Notes: generated by a model from the letters alone, not told the origin. 59,286 bases of DNA from Prochlorococcus sp. AG-363-P01 (GCA_003278225.1 QCGC01000007.1:1-59286), one strand, 5' to 3'. Counted from the first letter of the stretch, positions 27,535 to 38,901 are shown. Program-made: numbers and translations.

Positions 27535-29118
27535 ATGGAATTAACCCTCTGGACATACGAAGGCCCTCCTCATATCGGAGCAATGAGAGTCGCCTCTTCA
27601 ATGGAGAAGGTTCATTACGTCTTACATGCCCCACAAGGTGATACCTACGCAGATCTACTTTTTACAATGATTGAAAGACGAGGGCGTAGGCCTCCCGTCA
27701 CATACACAACTTTTCAAGCGAGGGACCTCGGGGGAGACACTGCAGAATTAGTTAAAGGGCATCTCCGCGAAGCTGTAGAACGTTTTCAACCAGATGCTCT
27801 TTTAGTAGGTGAAAGCTGCACCGCTGAACTAATACAAGATCAACCAGGTTCCCTTGCTGCCGGCATGGGTTTTAATTTGCCAATCGTCAGCCTCGAGCTT
27901 CCTGCATATAGCAAAAAAGAAAATTGGGGAGCTTCAGAAACTTTCTATCAACTTGTACGTGGACTCCTAAAAAATCATGCACCAGAAAATATCAAACATA
28001 ATTGCCAAGAATGGAAAGGTCAGGGACGACGCCCCAGAGTGAACTTACTAGGTCCATCTTTGCTTGGATTCCGCTGTAGGGACGATGTACTTGAGATTCA
28101 AAAACTTCTTGGAGAACATGGAATCGATATTAATGTTATTGCACCTTTAGGTGCTTCTCCTGCTGATCTCATGAGGCTGCCTCAGGCCGATCTCAATGTT
28201 TGTCTTTATCCAGAAATCGCCGAATCTACATGTCTATGGATTGAACGGAATTTTGGAATACCTTTCAGCAAAACCATTCCAATTGGTGTAGGGGCAACAC
28301 AAGATTTTCTCGATGAACTTCATAGCCTATTAGGCCTAGAAGCCTCCACTGCAGATGAGAAGAATAATCAATCAAGACTGACTTGGTACTCTCAATCAGT
28401 CGATTCAAATTATCTAACTGGAAAGCGAGTATTTATTTTTGGGGATGGAACACATGCCATGGCTGCAGCAAGAATTGCCAATGAGGAACTTGGGTTCGAA
28501 GTTGTAGGACTTGGGACTTATAGCAGAGAAATGGCTCGTCAAGTTCGTGCAGTCGCAAAGGAGCTTGGAATTGAAGCCCTAATTACTAATGACTACCTCA
28601 AGGTCGAAGAAGCCATGGCTGAAGCCTCCCCGGAACTTGTTCTGGGCACCCAGATGGAAAGACATAGTGCAAAACGTTTGGGTATTCCATGTTCTGTGAT
28701 CAGTACCCCAATGCATGTACAAGATGTGCCTGCACGATATAGCCCTCAAATGGGGTGGGAAGGAGCAAATGTAATTTTTGACAGCTGGGTTCATCCATTA
28801 ATGATGGGATTAGAGGAGCATTTAATTGGCATGTTCCGCCATGATTTTGAATTTGTTGATGGCCATCAAAGTCACTTAGGACATTTAGGAGGACATCAAG
28901 AGCAAAAGAATGAAGATTTCAAAGAAATCAGTCTTGATCAAGAAAAATCGGACGAAAACCCAATTTGGACATCGGAAGGGAAAGAAGAGCTTTCGAAAAT
29001 CCCCTTCTTTGTAAGAGGTAAAATTCGCAAAAAAACAGAAAAATATGCCCAACAAATTGGCTGTAGAAAAATTGACAGTGAAACTCTTTACGAAGCAAAG
29101 GCTCACTTCAAAGCATAA
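27535..29118 (+). CDS. chlB: Light-independent protochlorophyllide reductase subunit B
   Basis: 527 aa. Start [20 protein letters not shown] is typical. The catalytic-site region includes [20 protein letters not shown] with the cluster cysteine, and later [20 protein letters not shown]. The C-terminal 60 residues (after [10 protein letters not shown]) form the usual small extra domain. It carries the substrate pocket of the NB complex and works with ChlN. It starts 2 bp after chlN, so the two are co-translated. A 206-bp gap then separates it from chlL. Confidence 0.97.
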   Translation: MELTLWTYEGPPHIGAMRVASSMEKVHYVLHAPQGDTYADLLFTMIERRGRRPPVTYTTFQARDLGGDTAELVKGHLREAVERFQPDALLVGESCTAELIQDQPGSLAAGMGFNLPIVSLELPAYSKKENWGASETFYQLVRGLLKNHAPENIKHNCQEWKGQGRRPRVNLLGPSLLGFRCRDDVLEIQKLLGEHGIDINVIAPLGASPADLMRLPQADLNVCLYPEIAESTCLWIERNFGIPFSKTIPIGVGATQDFLDELHSLLGLEASTADEKNNQSRLTWYSQSVDSNYLTGKRVFIFGDGTHAMAAARIANEELGFEVVGLGTYSREMARQVRAVAKELGIEALITNDYLKVEEAMAEASPELVLGTQMERHSAKRLGIPCSVISTPMHVQDVPARYSPQMGWEGANVIFDSWVHPLMMGLEEHLIGMFRHDFEFVDGHQSHLGHLGGHQEQKNEDFKEISLDQEKSDENPIWTSEGKEELSKIPFFVRGKIRKKTEKYAQQIGCRKIDSETLYEAKAHFKA

Positions 29119-29300
29119 AAAAGACTTTGGTGCCTATCGAAACAATTAAGCCCTGATATAGCTAGCACTAGGTAATTTTCCCTACTGGGATATAGAGTTT
29201 TAATTGGTTTTCCACAAATAAAAGATAAAAAGAACGCAAGATGTTTCGAATTTCACAAACAAACAGCATCAATACTTATTTCTATCTTTAATAGAATTAA

Positions 29301-30212
<912 letters not shown>

Positions 30213-30240
30213 TCCAACGAAAACTTTCGTAGAAACATTT

Positions 30241-31254
30241 TTATTTCAATCCCACAATTTCCATAGTCAGTTCCCAAACGCGGCGAGAGGTATTGGGGTC
30301 GGTAACCCTTTCAGAAAGTTCTTGTGAGAACTGCTGTCGATTCTTTCTTTGACGATTACCCCAACTCCAATGAACTCCTGAAATTCCATACTCAGGATCA
30401 GCAACAACCATTGCAACCCGTTCACCTGCAAGTTTCTGACTGACAAAACCTCCTGTGATCAATTTCTGGAACCAAGGGAAAAGAAATTGAAAAATTTTAG
30501 GAGTATTACGAAAGAGTCTTGTATTAGCAACACATCCGGGATACAGAGAACTAAAAACAATATTTGAATCCTTATATCTTCGGTGTAATTCCTGTGTGGT
30601 AATCATATTGCACAATTTACTGTCTTTATAAGCCTTTCCAGGCTTGAAACGTTTGCCATTAGCCATACTTATAGGATTCCGAAATCCATTCTCGAGACCT
30701 GAAAGATCTCCCAAATCCGCAGGAGCGGGAATAGGAATTTTTCCACCAAGTTCTTTATAATTTGCTGTCACCGTTCCAAGCATAACCATCCTGGGAGGCT
30801 CAACCCCCCAGGATCTACCCAGCCAAACTGGACGATTAGAACGACTAAGTTTTTCTAAAAGAAGTTGAATTAATAAAAAATGGCCAAAATGATTTGTTGC
30901 CATAGAAATTTCATATCCCTGAGCTGAACGTCGAGGTTTTGAAAGTCTTGGCAAGTAAACCGCAGCATTGCAAACCAATGCATCTAAAGAACCGTCCAAA
31001 CCCTTAACAAGATTCTCTACGCCGTCTCTAACACTCTGCAAATCCCCTAAATCCATATATATATGACTTAACTGGCGTGATCTCCCCGAAGGCAGGCCAA
31101 GCCTTACAGCAGCGGCTTCAGCTCTAAGAGGACTCCTATTAGCAGTAATAACTCTCCACCCTTTATCAACAAGTGCTTTAGTTGCATACAAACCCACCCC
31201 AGAAGTAGTTCCTGTAATGAGTACGGTTCCTGGAGCAGCTTGAAATGAAGCCAT
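30241..31254 (-). CDS. por: Light-dependent protochlorophyllide oxidoreductase
   Basis: 337 aa, an SDR-fold enzyme. The NADPH site is [20 protein letters not shown] and the catalytic Tyr/Lys lie in [12 protein letters not shown]. The Cys-containing block [11 protein letters not shown] and the family insert near [20 protein letters not shown] are present. It reduces protochlorophyllide to chlorophyllide only in light, the oxygen-tolerant alternative to ChlLNB encoded head-on next door. The length is the usual one. Confidence 0.96.
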   Translation of the reverse strand: MASFQAAPGTVLITGTTSGVGLYATKALVDKGWRVITANRSPLRAEAAAVRLGLPSGRSRQLSHIYMDLGDLQSVRDGVENLVKGLDGSLDALVCNAAVYLPRLSKPRRSAQGYEISMATNHFGHFLLIQLLLEKLSRSNRPVWLGRSWGVEPPRMVMLGTVTANYKELGGKIPIPAPADLGDLSGLENGFRNPISMANGKRFKPGKAYKDSKLCNMITTQELHRRYKDSNIVFSSLYPGCVANTRLFRNTPKIFQFLFPWFQKLITGGFVSQKLAGERVAMVVADPEYGISGVHWSWGNRQRKNRQQFSQELSERVTDPNTSRRVWELTMEIVGLK

Positions 31255-31329
31255 CTGAATAAATTAATTCAGTGATTTGTAGTTCACCTAAAAGCTAGAC
31301 CAACATTAACGTTTAATGAGAGATGAAGC

Positions 31330-31743
31330 TCAACGCCAAATAACTCTGATCCGATTAGGTGCAATCCACTGATCATTTTCATCCATTAACCGCTTCTCAC
31401 CACCAATAGTAAAAAAACGATCAAAACGCTCCTGAAGAGCAACTAGTTTCACAGACTCCACATCTAATACTGAAGATAGTTCGGTATAGCTTCCTAACCT
31501 CTGGTGCGAAGCTAATCCAACCTTGAAAAGACTAGTAGTCCCTATCAACAACAAACCTATTTTCATTGCAAGAGCTATAAAACTATATACAAGTTCTCTT
31601 TGTTGCTCCTGCAACTGCAAAGTTGAAGCTAATGTTGCAGCGGCGACTCTCTTTGAAGGTTGAGGTGCTGATTTAGATTTTCTTTTACGAGACCGTAATC
31701 GTCTCCGACTTATCGGCCTGGTCTCAACCAGGGAAGGAAGCAA
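31330..31743 (-). CDS. Single-span membrane protein with basic N-terminus, unknown
   Basis: 137 aa from a TTG start. Residues 10-30 are extremely basic (RPISRRRLRSRKRKSKS), a membrane span lies at about 54-76 (SFIALAMKIGLLLIGTTSLF), and the C-terminal part is soluble (ESVKLVALQERFDRFFTIGG), with a helix that could form a coiled coil. No other start codon is available before an ATG at 31566, which lies inside the membrane span. I do not recognise the family. It lies between por and psaM on the same strand as both. Confidence 0.65.
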   Translation of the reverse strand: MLPSLVETRPISRRRLRSRKRKSKSAPQPSKRVAAATLASTLQLQEQQRELVYSFIALAMKIGLLLIGTTSLFKVGLASHQRLGSYTELSSVLDVESVKLVALQERFDRFFTIGGEKRLMDENDQWIAPNRIRVIWR

Positions 31744-31842
31744 TATGCTTTTTACGGGTACCCGCTTTTATCGCAAAGAGGCTCCTTTGCCAAGGCCTTT
31801 AAAGAAAAAACTTTCAGATGCCAACTAGATAACCAACTTTTC

Positions 31843-31947
31843 TCAAGCCTTTGCAAGAGAGATCCCAAGGCGAAGGGCTAGTACACCTGCATGAATAACA
31901 ACAACCAAGCTGAGTCCTGCTAGATCAAGAGTGGGAGTGAGCTCCAT
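31843..31947 (-). CDS. psaM: PsaM, photosystem I subunit XII
   Basis: Too short for length-based gene finding: 34 aa reading MELTPTLDLAGLSLVVVIHA and then GVLALRLGISLAKA. It is one membrane helix with the family's A-V/L-x-LRLG-SL ending. PsaM sits at the trimer interface of cyanobacterial photosystem I. It starts at ATG. A hairpin (GCAAAG ... CTTTGC) and a GC-rich palindrome CGGGTACCCG lie downstream, before the 31330-31743 gene. Confidence 0.88.
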   Translation of the reverse strand: MELTPTLDLAGLSLVVVIHAGVLALRLGISLAKA

Positions 31948-32337
31948 GAGACAAACTACAAGTACCAAACCATTCTCCTCTCAAACATGGGGATATGGCC
32001 AGCTTTTGCAAAAGGCTGTCACACCTATTCAAAGAAAAAATTTGTAACTTGTAAAACATCTCACTATTACAATTAATTCAGAAGATCAATTTCATGTTCT
32101 CAGTATTCTATAAAAAGTAAGAATGCAGTAATCGATTAGATGAATTCATCTAAATATCGGAAATAAAGCTTATGTCAGACGACATTAAATCACGCTAAGG
32201 TTAAACTTTAAGAAGTAAAAACTTAAGTTTTTACTTCTTAAAGTTTGAGAAATTAATAGCCTTAAAAAGCTAATTTCTTAAGAAAGAAAAAGCCTTATTA
32301 ACCAACCCCAAATAGAAAAATCTCTTCCATCAAAGAA
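31948..32337. other. Divergent promoter region of psaM and the lipoate ligase-like gene
   Basis: 390 bp with no supported gene. Its main feature is a perfect 44-bp palindrome (32203-32246), followed about 3 bp later by a weaker inverted repeat (GAAATTA ... TAATTTC). A short frame ATGTCAGACGAC reads only 8 codons and is not called. Confidence 0.55.
32203..32246. repeat. Perfect 44-bp palindrome
   Basis: AAACTTTAAGAAGTAAAAAC and TT are followed immediately by the exact reverse complement: 22 bp on each side, no spacer, no mismatch. It lies between the divergent psaM and lipoate ligase-like genes, 92 bp before the latter. A terminator makes little sense between divergent genes unless an unseen transcript enters. 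A dimer-binding operator or a cruciform-forming element is possible. Confidence 0.8.
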
Positions 32338-33105
32338 ATGCTAGGCACTAAGACTTTCCAAGGAGAAGTTAGCAATAAAGGTATTTATCTCTCAACATTG
32401 GAGATGACTGGACCAGAGCAAATGGCAATAGACGAGATGCTTTTAGAAAAGGCTATTACTAACTTAGAATTCTCTTTGACATTGCGCTTTTACTATTGGG
32501 AATCTCCTTGGTTATCAATTGGAAAAAACCAAAAACTTATTCCTAAAAGATGGCTTGACCTTATTTCAGAAAAAAAGCTCAGGATAGTTAAACGTCCATC
32601 TGGAGGAAATGCAGTTCTTCATGCAGGAGGGCTTACTTATGCATTGATATGGTCATTCCCTCCACGCAAAAAACATGAGGCCTATTTTCTTGCAAGCCAA
32701 TGGCTAATCAAAGGTTTTTATCAATTAGGTCTTCCATTGAAATTTGGGAGGCAAGCTCCTAGTTCATTTGAGAAAAATTGTTTTGCGACATCAACGGCAG
32801 CTGATCTTATTGACCCAAGTGGGCAGAAGCGAGTAGGCAGTGCACAACTATGGCGTAAGGGGCATCTTCTACAACACGGAGAAATACTCTTAGATCCACC
32901 GCCCCAACTATGGAAAGAGGTTTTTGAGAAAGAGGCCCCAAAACCAGCTCCAAGTTACATTCCCAGAAAAGGCCTAGATACAGCCCTAAAGCAAGCATGT
33001 AAGGACTATTGGTCAGAAATTAATTGGCAACATCAAGCTATTACTCAAGAAGAATTGAGCCAAATAATGTTTAGGTCAAATAAATTCTGCCTAAGTAGTG
33101 GTTAA
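32338..33105 (+). CDS. Lipoate ligase / octanoyltransferase-like protein (BPL/LplA/LipB fold)
   Basis: 255 aa. The fold is shown by MTGPEQMAIDEMLL at the N-terminus, the binding loop KRPSGGNAVLHAGGLTYALI, and GQKRVGSAQLWRKGHLLQHG with the conserved lysine. The R-x-SGG-AVLH and QRxGxxLQHG-like blocks are closest to LplA/LipM proteins, which attach lipoate or octanoate to 2-oxoacid dehydrogenases and GcvH. Whether it uses free lipoate or octanoyl-ACP cannot be told. Its stop overlaps the stop of the convergent M50 gene by 4 bp. Confidence 0.82.
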   Translation: MLGTKTFQGEVSNKGIYLSTLEMTGPEQMAIDEMLLEKAITNLEFSLTLRFYYWESPWLSIGKNQKLIPKRWLDLISEKKLRIVKRPSGGNAVLHAGGLTYALIWSFPPRKKHEAYFLASQWLIKGFYQLGLPLKFGRQAPSSFEKNCFATSTAADLIDPSGQKRVGSAQLWRKGHLLQHGEILLDPPPQLWKEVFEKEAPKPAPSYIPRKGLDTALKQACKDYWSEINWQHQAITQEELSQIMFRSNKFCLSSG

Positions 33106-34343
33106 TTGTTTCTATCAAGCAATCCTGAAGAAAGCATTACTTCTACAGCCTGCGGAAGGGCAAGTCCAAGAGGGTAATTATTTTGAAGGCGAGCAAGCTC
33201 AAGAAAGTTTTTTGGAATATTCAATCCCAACTGCTTAAAGACAGCCTCACCTACATCAACACGATCTAATGTCCCTGAAGGTAAACCAGCCAGGTTAAAC
33301 ACGAGAAGTCTTCCCTCACTTGATTTCTCTAATGCAATGACTGCCTGCCATAAGGGAGATTTTTCTCCAATAGCTGGAAGCTCATTTAAAGGCTTTGTGT
33401 AATCGGCTAAAGAATGTTTACTCCAATGTTGCACAGGCAATTCTTTAAGAGCTTGATCATCAACATACCCAATCCAACGTCCCGAACGACAAACTAAAAC
33501 CCAATCGGAAAGTGATTTCTGATCATTAGAGGACAATCTCAAATGACTTAACTTACTAAGAGGGTTGTCTTCTTCTAAAACACGGAAGCGTCTATTACTT
33601 GCAGAACTTACATTCAGATCAATTAAGACTTTTTGAAGAGTTAACATCTGACGTTGAGATCGAGATGCTGTAAAGCCAAACCAACCTAGAAGTAATAACC
33701 AAAGCCCACTAAAACCTCCCTTCGTAATACAAAGCCAACTTCCGATAAAAATTGCAGAAAGAGAAAGCAAAACCCCTGATGCAGTTGCTATTTGAATACC
33801 TTTCCGTTGACTCCCTGTCAGTTGCCAAACCAAAGCTTTTAATATCACCCCTCCATCTAGAGGTAGTCCTGGTATCAAATTAAAAAGTGCCAAAACAAGG
33901 TTTAAAGAACCTAGCTGGCGAAAAAGATTTGAAAGTATTGGACTGACTTCATCAAAAGATTGAACAGATCGAAGAAAAATAAATGCAAGCAAAAGGCTTA
34001 CTAAAGGGCCCGCTATAGCTACTCGCAAACACCCCATTGCAGTGGGGCACTCTTTTTCAACACTTGCGACACCCCCTAGTAAGAAAAGAGTAATACTTCT
34101 AACTTTCACTCCCTCATGTAAGGCCATAAATGAATGGCCAAGTTCATGTAGTAGAACAGAAAAAAACAAAAGTAATGACGTTATCAATCCCAGTACCCAG
34201 CCAAACCAAAATGGGACAGGCGTTTCAACTACTTTAGAAATCTGCCCCTGAGCACTCCAAGTAAAAAGAACCAAAATGAAAAACCAGCTTGGATGAATCC
34301 TCAACGGGATTCCTTTGATCCTCAGCAACTCCCATCCTTCCAA
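33102..34343 (-). CDS. M50 site-2 protease family, with degenerate CBS-like C-terminal region
   Basis: 413 aa. The zinc motif HELGHSFMALHEG and the second motif NLIPGLPLDGG (third ligand Asp) define a membrane-embedded intramembrane protease. Several spans occupy residues 15-225, and the C-terminal 190 residues form a soluble part where CBS domains usually sit. The start is chosen at TTG 34343 because GGAGG lies 6 nt before it, which gives the family-like MEGWELLRIKGIPLRIHP. A longer reading from TTG 34376 lacks a ribosome site. Members cut anti-sigma factors or other membrane regulators; the target here is unknown. Confidence 0.88.
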   Translation of the reverse strand: MEGWELLRIKGIPLRIHPSWFFILVLFTWSAQGQISKVVETPVPFWFGWVLGLITSLLLFFSVLLHELGHSFMALHEGVKVRSITLFLLGGVASVEKECPTAMGCLRVAIAGPLVSLLLAFIFLRSVQSFDEVSPILSNLFRQLGSLNLVLALFNLIPGLPLDGGVILKALVWQLTGSQRKGIQIATASGVLLSLSAIFIGSWLCITKGGFSGLWLLLLGWFGFTASRSQRQMLTLQKVLIDLNVSSASNRRFRVLEEDNPLSKLSHLRLSSNDQKSLSDWVLVCRSGRWIGYVDDQALKELPVQHWSKHSLADYTKPLNELPAIGEKSPLWQAVIALEKSSEGRLLVFNLAGLPSGTLDRVDVGEAVFKQLGLNIPKNFLELARLQNNYPLGLALPQAVEVMLSSGLLDRNN

Positions 34344-34406
34344 TTTTTTCCTCCATATGGCCTGAAAATTGACCAATACTTTCCAATCCTATAAAAACCT
34401 TATCGA

Positions 34407-35102
34407 ATGGCCTTAATAGTCGGGTCTAAAAAAACATCGACCGCAATCAAAATCTGCGGCATCACAAAAATCACTCAAGCAAAAGCTATTGCATCACTTG
34501 GTGTAGATGCAATAGGGGTAATTGGAGTAGAAAAATCTCCACGTTTCGTAAGTGAAAAGGATAGAAGAATTCTTTTCAGTGAAATCAATAAATATTCACC
34601 TGCCTTAAAAAGAGTTTGGGTCATAGCAGATATGAATGATTCACAAATTAAAAATGGACTAGAAGGCCATGGAACCCCTTCTATAATTCAACTACATGGC
34701 AACGAGTCACAAAAACGTTGTGAGGATTTGCGTAAAAGGTATCCCGAAGTTCAATGGTGGAAGGCTATTCAAATTAGTAATAAATTAGACTTAAAAAAAG
34801 CACATGATTATGAAAGTTGTGCAGACGCATTACTTCTAGATGCATGGAGTCCAAATGAACTGGGCGGCACAGGGAAAAGACTATCATTGGATTTAATTAA
34901 TGAGGAAAATTTCCAAATACCTTGGTGGCTTGCCGGTGGAATTAGTGCGGAATGGATTCCAGAAGTTCTTAATCAAGTTAAACCTTTTGGGATAGATGCA
35001 TCTAGTCGACTTGAACAATCTCCAGGCATTAAAAACATAGAGTTAGTAAATAATCTAGTAAAAGCTGTAAACCATGTAAATAGTAAACTGTCTAAAAAAT
35101 AA
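34407..35102 (+). CDS. trpF: Phosphoribosylanthranilate isomerase
   Basis: 231 aa TIM barrel. The catalytic cysteine is in IKICGITKITQAKA and the general acid Asp in VWVIADMNDSQI. The phosphate loops are LLDAWSPNELGGTGKRL and PWWLAGGISAEWI. It isomerises N-(5'-phosphoribosyl)anthranilate in tryptophan synthesis. It is divergent from the M50 protease gene (63-bp gap) and stands apart from other trp genes, as is common in cyanobacteria. Compared with a minimal TrpF (about 200 aa) it has a short C-terminal extension. Confidence 0.93.
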   Translation: MALIVGSKKTSTAIKICGITKITQAKAIASLGVDAIGVIGVEKSPRFVSEKDRRILFSEINKYSPALKRVWVIADMNDSQIKNGLEGHGTPSIIQLHGNESQKRCEDLRKRYPEVQWWKAIQISNKLDLKKAHDYESCADALLLDAWSPNELGGTGKRLSLDLINEENFQIPWWLAGGISAEWIPEVLNQVKPFGIDASSRLEQSPGIKNIELVNNLVKAVNHVNSKLSKK

Positions 35103-35134
35103 TTATTAGAATTGCTGAAAGGTATAAAAACTAC

Positions 35135-35842
35135 TTAAAAGGCACCAGTAGCGGGCATAAGTGTCATATCTTCAATTACCTGTGAAGATGGTTGCTCAGC
35201 AAGATGAAGAATTGCATTTGCCACCTGCTCAACGCTTAGCATGGCCCGCCGATTAAAGTCACTTTGGACAGTATCAGTGTCCCAAAGAGTCGAGTCAACT
35301 GCACCAATAGTTAATGTACATGCGCGTACCCCGTTAATACGCTCCTCTTCAGCCAAGCATTTAGTAAAGCTAGCCAAAGCAGCCTTTGTGGTGCAATACC
35401 CCCCCCACTGAGAAAAAGCATTTCGAGCTGCATGACTACTCACATTAATAATTAAACCACCAGAGTTTCTCATCAAAGGAACTATTGATGCACAAACTTG
35501 GAAAACGCTGGTTAGATTCATTTGCACAAGCCATTGCCAACTTTTCAAAGGCATTGATAAGAGATCACCAGTCCATGCGACTCCTGCATTATTAATCAAT
35601 ACAGATGGGATATCTCTCTCAAAAAGCAATTCCTTTAGGCCTGAGGAAATACAGGAAGGATCAGACAGATCCATTGCTTTGTAACTGACTTTACTTCCAG
35701 TCTTAGAAAGTTGTTCAGACAAAGACTTAAGAGAGTCTTCGCTTCTAGCTACCAAAAGGAGATCCCAACCCGCATGCGCAAACAACTTTGCGGTTGCATT
35801 TCCAATACCTCTTGAAGCTCCTGTTATGAGGGCTGTGGGCAA
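35135..35842 (-). CDS. Short-chain dehydrogenase/reductase
   Basis: 235 aa. The cofactor loop is ALITGASRGIGNATAKLF, the structural NNAG is in SVLINNAGVAW, the catalytic Ser is in INVSSHAARNAF and the Tyr-x-x-x-Lys is in GGYCTTKAALASF. The start is TTG. It lies 29 bp downstream of accA on the same strand as the accA-aar-ado block, so it may share a transcript with lipid and alkane genes, but its substrate is not evident. FabG-like or sepiapterin reductase-like activity are both possible. Confidence 0.9.
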   Translation of the reverse strand: MPTALITGASRGIGNATAKLFAHAGWDLLLVARSEDSLKSLSEQLSKTGSKVSYKAMDLSDPSCISSGLKELLFERDIPSVLINNAGVAWTGDLLSMPLKSWQWLVQMNLTSVFQVCASIVPLMRNSGGLIINVSSHAARNAFSQWGGYCTTKAALASFTKCLAEEERINGVRACTLTIGAVDSTLWDTDTVQSDFNRRAMLSVEQVANAILHLAEQPSSQVIEDMTLMPATGAF

Positions 35843-35871
35843 ACCAAGTAATTTATAAATGCAAAAAGATT

Positions 35872-36861
35872 TTAGGGACTTAAACCTTTCTTTGTAGTGC
35901 TTTGATCTAAAACCCTACCCATAGATCTGAATTTTTGATAGCGAGCCTCTCTCAATTGTTCTATTGAGAGTTTCAGTAATTCATTTAGATGCTTTTCTAT
36001 AGCCTGCTTAAGCAGTTCTCCTGCCTGCAAAGGCGCCCAATTATTTCCTCCTGCTGGTTCTTTTAAAACTTCATCAACGACTCCTAGGCTGAGCAGATCA
36101 GGTCCAGTAATTTTTAGTGCCAAGGCCGCCTCAGGAGCCTTGGCGGCATCTCTCCAGAGAATTGAGGCACATGCCTCAGGACTGGCAACTGTATAAACAC
36201 TATGTTCAAACATCAGCAACCTATCTGCTACACCTATTCCCAAAGCTCCACCAGACCCGCCTTCTCCAATAACTGTGGCGATAATTGGGACGCGCAAACG
36301 AAACATTTCACGCAGATTGACCGCAATAGCCTCTCCTTGGCCTTGTTCTTCAGCAAGAACCCCTGCATAAGCACCAGGAGTATCAATAAATGAAATTATT
36401 GGTAATTTAAATCGATCAGCATGCTCCATTAAACGCAAAGCTTTGCGATAACCACCAGGAGTTGCCATCCCAAAATTCCTAGCGACATTTTCTTTTGTAT
36501 CTCTGCCTTTTTGTTGTCCAAGTAAAAGAACAGGTCTATCGCCTATACGACCAATACCACCAACTAAAGCCTGATCATCACTCCCATTACGATCTCCATG
36601 CAACTCAACCCAGTCATCACAAAACATCTGAATAAAATCCAAAGTGCTTGGTCTTTGTGGATGACGAGCAACCTGGATTTTTTGAGCAGGGCTTAGGCCT
36701 TGAAAGATCTCTTCCCGCCTTCTTGCTGCCAAAGTTTCCAACTGGAGAAGTTGCTGACTAACATCAACCTCTGAATCTCTAGCTAATTCTCTTATCTGTT
36801 CAATTTGTTTCTCGAGTTCTACAAGTGGCTTCTCGAACTCAAGAAGATAACGACGAGCCAT
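35872..36861 (-). CDS. accA: Acetyl-CoA carboxylase carboxyltransferase subunit alpha
   Basis: 329 aa. It starts [20 protein letters not shown]; an ATG two codons upstream (36867) is also open. The carboxyltransferase core includes [40 protein letters not shown] and [17 protein letters not shown]. With AccD it moves CO2 from carboxybiotin to acetyl-CoA, making malonyl-CoA for fatty acids. It directly follows aar (31-bp gap) on the same strand. This aar/ado/accA neighbourhood is conserved in many cyanobacteria. Confidence 0.97.
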   Translation of the reverse strand: MARRYLLEFEKPLVELEKQIEQIRELARDSEVDVSQQLLQLETLAARRREEIFQGLSPAQKIQVARHPQRPSTLDFIQMFCDDWVELHGDRNGSDDQALVGGIGRIGDRPVLLLGQQKGRDTKENVARNFGMATPGGYRKALRLMEHADRFKLPIISFIDTPGAYAGVLAEEQGQGEAIAVNLREMFRLRVPIIATVIGEGGSGGALGIGVADRLLMFEHSVYTVASPEACASILWRDAAKAPEAALALKITGPDLLSLGVVDEVLKEPAGGNNWAPLQAGELLKQAIEKHLNELLKLSIEQLREARYQKFRSMGRVLDQSTTKKGLSP

Positions 36862-36892
36862 AATCAAAAACGCAAGAAACTATTTTTAAATT

Positions 36893-37933
36893 TCAGGCAA
36901 CAGTAACCTGAAGCTGATTTTTCAGGTTAAGTGTAGAGAAGCCATTCTTAACAGAAGCCTTACCAATGAAGTCCATCTTTTCAAGAGTGATGTTGTTTCG
37001 CCCCCAACTGAAATTAGTGTGGCAATTCTCGAATTCAAGGATCATTCCCTCTGCAAAGCAAGCAAACATTTGCCTATAAGGCTTTTCCATTTCGGCCAGC
37101 TCCATAATGCTCCAATTAATATCTTTAAAAAATTCAACTATCCCACCCTCTAAGACATGTATGCCTTCACCTGAAACCTTCCCATCAAGGTTCTTTGGAT
37201 AACCTCCATCAATCATTAAACAAGGATTAGGCAGTTTTGATGAATCAATTTCCAGGGTTCTGGGCATACTTGCAACCCAGATAACCGCATCAGCTTCAGG
37301 CAATGCACATTCAAGGCTAAGGATTCGACCCCCTCCTAACTCATTTTGTAAATCCTGAAGGGGCTTCTCTTGTCTGGCAACCAATAAAAGCTCACGGACA
37401 CCCGTTCGCTTTGAAAGCCAACGACAGACTGCGCTTCCAATATCTCCAGTAGCTCCTATTACGGCCACTTTTGCTTTTTTTAGATCTATGCCAATAGAAG
37501 GTGCATTGATTTCCAGCTGTCTGCAAATTACCCATGCAGTATGAGTATTGCCAGTAGTGAAACGCTCCCATTGGAGGGTTGTATTTCTCACATGTTGATG
37601 CTTAAGAAGGTTGAAATTTTCAAAAATAATTGAAGTAAAACCTCCTAAAGCAGTGATATTGATACCTTTTTTCTGGGCTAATTCCATTGCGTTTAAAACT
37701 TTTCTCCGAGCTGTTTTAAACCTGCTAAGCATTTCTGGAACAAAACATGAATCTATATAAGCCCCTTGAATAACCTTACCTTGCGGATTGACCACTTGAA
37801 CTTTTTCTATCAATTGTGGGGGAGCACTGCACCAAACATCCAAATCACCTTCTCCAAGATGGTCGTAACCAAGCTTCTTAAGCTTTGATCTAGCTTCTTT
37901 CAAGCTTGTGGGATGTCCGATCAATCCAAACAT
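36893..37933 (-). CDS. aar: Long-chain acyl-ACP reductase (AAR)
   Basis: 346 aa. Start [20 protein letters not shown] is the family signature. The nucleotide loop is [20 protein letters not shown], and [16 protein letters not shown] and [13 protein letters not shown] are further AAR blocks. It reduces fatty acyl-ACP to fatty aldehyde with NADPH, through a cysteine thioester, feeding ado. It lies 152 bp downstream of ado, with a hairpin in between, and upstream of accA on the same strand. Confidence 0.96.
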   Translation of the reverse strand: MFGLIGHPTSLKEARSKLKKLGYDHLGEGDLDVWCSAPPQLIEKVQVVNPQGKVIQGAYIDSCFVPEMLSRFKTARRKVLNAMELAQKKGINITALGGFTSIIFENFNLLKHQHVRNTTLQWERFTTGNTHTAWVICRQLEINAPSIGIDLKKAKVAVIGATGDIGSAVCRWLSKRTGVRELLLVARQEKPLQDLQNELGGGRILSLECALPEADAVIWVASMPRTLEIDSSKLPNPCLMIDGGYPKNLDGKVSGEGIHVLEGGIVEFFKDINWSIMELAEMEKPYRQMFACFAEGMILEFENCHTNFSWGRNNITLEKMDFIGKASVKNGFSTLNLKNQLQVTVA

Positions 37934-38057
37934 TGACTAATTAAAACAAATAATCTGAACTAAAAACCTTGTTTTTAGAAGTCGAATTCAAACAATAGCC
38001 TATCCAGATCCAAACAAAGTGATCCATTTATCTCCTAGACCCTTAAAGCAGGAAGCT

Positions 38058-38080
38058 AAAGGATTTTAAAAGAATCCTTT
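38058..38080 (-). terminator. Hairpin between ado and aar
   Basis: AAAGGATT (38058-38065) pairs with AATCCTTT (38073-38080) around 7 nt, 6 bp past the ado stop. On the minus-strand transcript the stem ends in UUU and then AGC, a weak tail. It may end most ado transcripts before aar or protect the ado mRNA. Confidence 0.5.
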
Positions 38081-38085
38081 TATAG

Positions 38086-38814
38086 TCAAACAACCACAGC
38101 AAGGGCCATTCGAGCAATTTCACGATTGTCAAGACCAATCTCATTTAGTGAATCTTGATAGGCAATCATAAATTCTTCCATCAGTTCTTCTTTATCCATA
38201 TGAAGTTCTGCGGCGTCATTAGCCACTTGATCAAGCATTGACTTAATCAATGGAAGATTAGCTTTATTAGCTTGGATCAATTCTTCCTTACAGGTCTTCA
38301 AATTAGCTTTCAGCCATTCTTGTCCATAGTTCAAATGAAGATACTCATCCTTAACAACTCCCTCAGTAATCTTCCTTGCAAAAGGATCAGCAACTCTGAT
38401 GTAAACGTTGTAAGCAGAGATTGCAAAAGCCTCTATTAAAATTGCTTGTATTAGAAAGCAAGTTGTTAGTTTTTCTTCTTTGAAAGCTTTTTGAAAATTA
38501 CCATGCAAAGGAGCAAAGAATTCCTTTGCAAAAGGCATATCAGCTTTGACTCCAAGATTTCTTCCACAAGAAGTAAAGCCTTTCATATGCCGAAGCTCCA
38601 TTCGCCCTAATTTCTCAAGTTCTTCGGCCTGATCTGGAATCAATTTCCCAATAGACATGTAATTGTCGTAGGCCTCCTTCTCTCCTTCTATAACAATCGC
38701 ATTGATGCGACTATAGGCATCTTTATAAGACTCGGTTGTGAAATCAGGTAGTCCATCAAATGCATCAACAGGTTGTTCCAGCAATGCGACCTCAGCTGTT
38801 TGGAGGCTAGCCAT
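38086..38814 (-). CDS. ado: Aldehyde-deformylating oxygenase (ADO)
   Basis: 242 aa ferritin-like di-iron enzyme. The ligands are visible: E45 in VIEGEKEAYDN, E and H in GRMELRHMKGF, E in ILIEAFAISAYN, and the ExxH in VVKDEYLHLNYG. The numbering matches that of the known Prochlorococcus enzyme. It converts C16/C18 aldehydes from AAR to C15/C17 alkanes and formate. The N-terminal 20 residues are a typical variable arm. A 152-bp spacer with a hairpin separates it from aar. Confidence 0.96.
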   Translation of the reverse strand: MASLQTAEVALLEQPVDAFDGLPDFTTESYKDAYSRINAIVIEGEKEAYDNYMSIGKLIPDQAEELEKLGRMELRHMKGFTSCGRNLGVKADMPFAKEFFAPLHGNFQKAFKEEKLTTCFLIQAILIEAFAISAYNVYIRVADPFARKITEGVVKDEYLHLNYGQEWLKANLKTCKEELIQANKANLPLIKSMLDQVANDAAELHMDKEELMEEFMIAYQDSLNEIGLDNREIARMALAVVV

Positions 38815-38901
38815 AGATCTATCAATAATTTGATCAATGCTGGCGAGTGTACCTCCCTATATGAAGAAACTAACTATTTATTTCCAGACCGTAGCCTGAA
38901 C

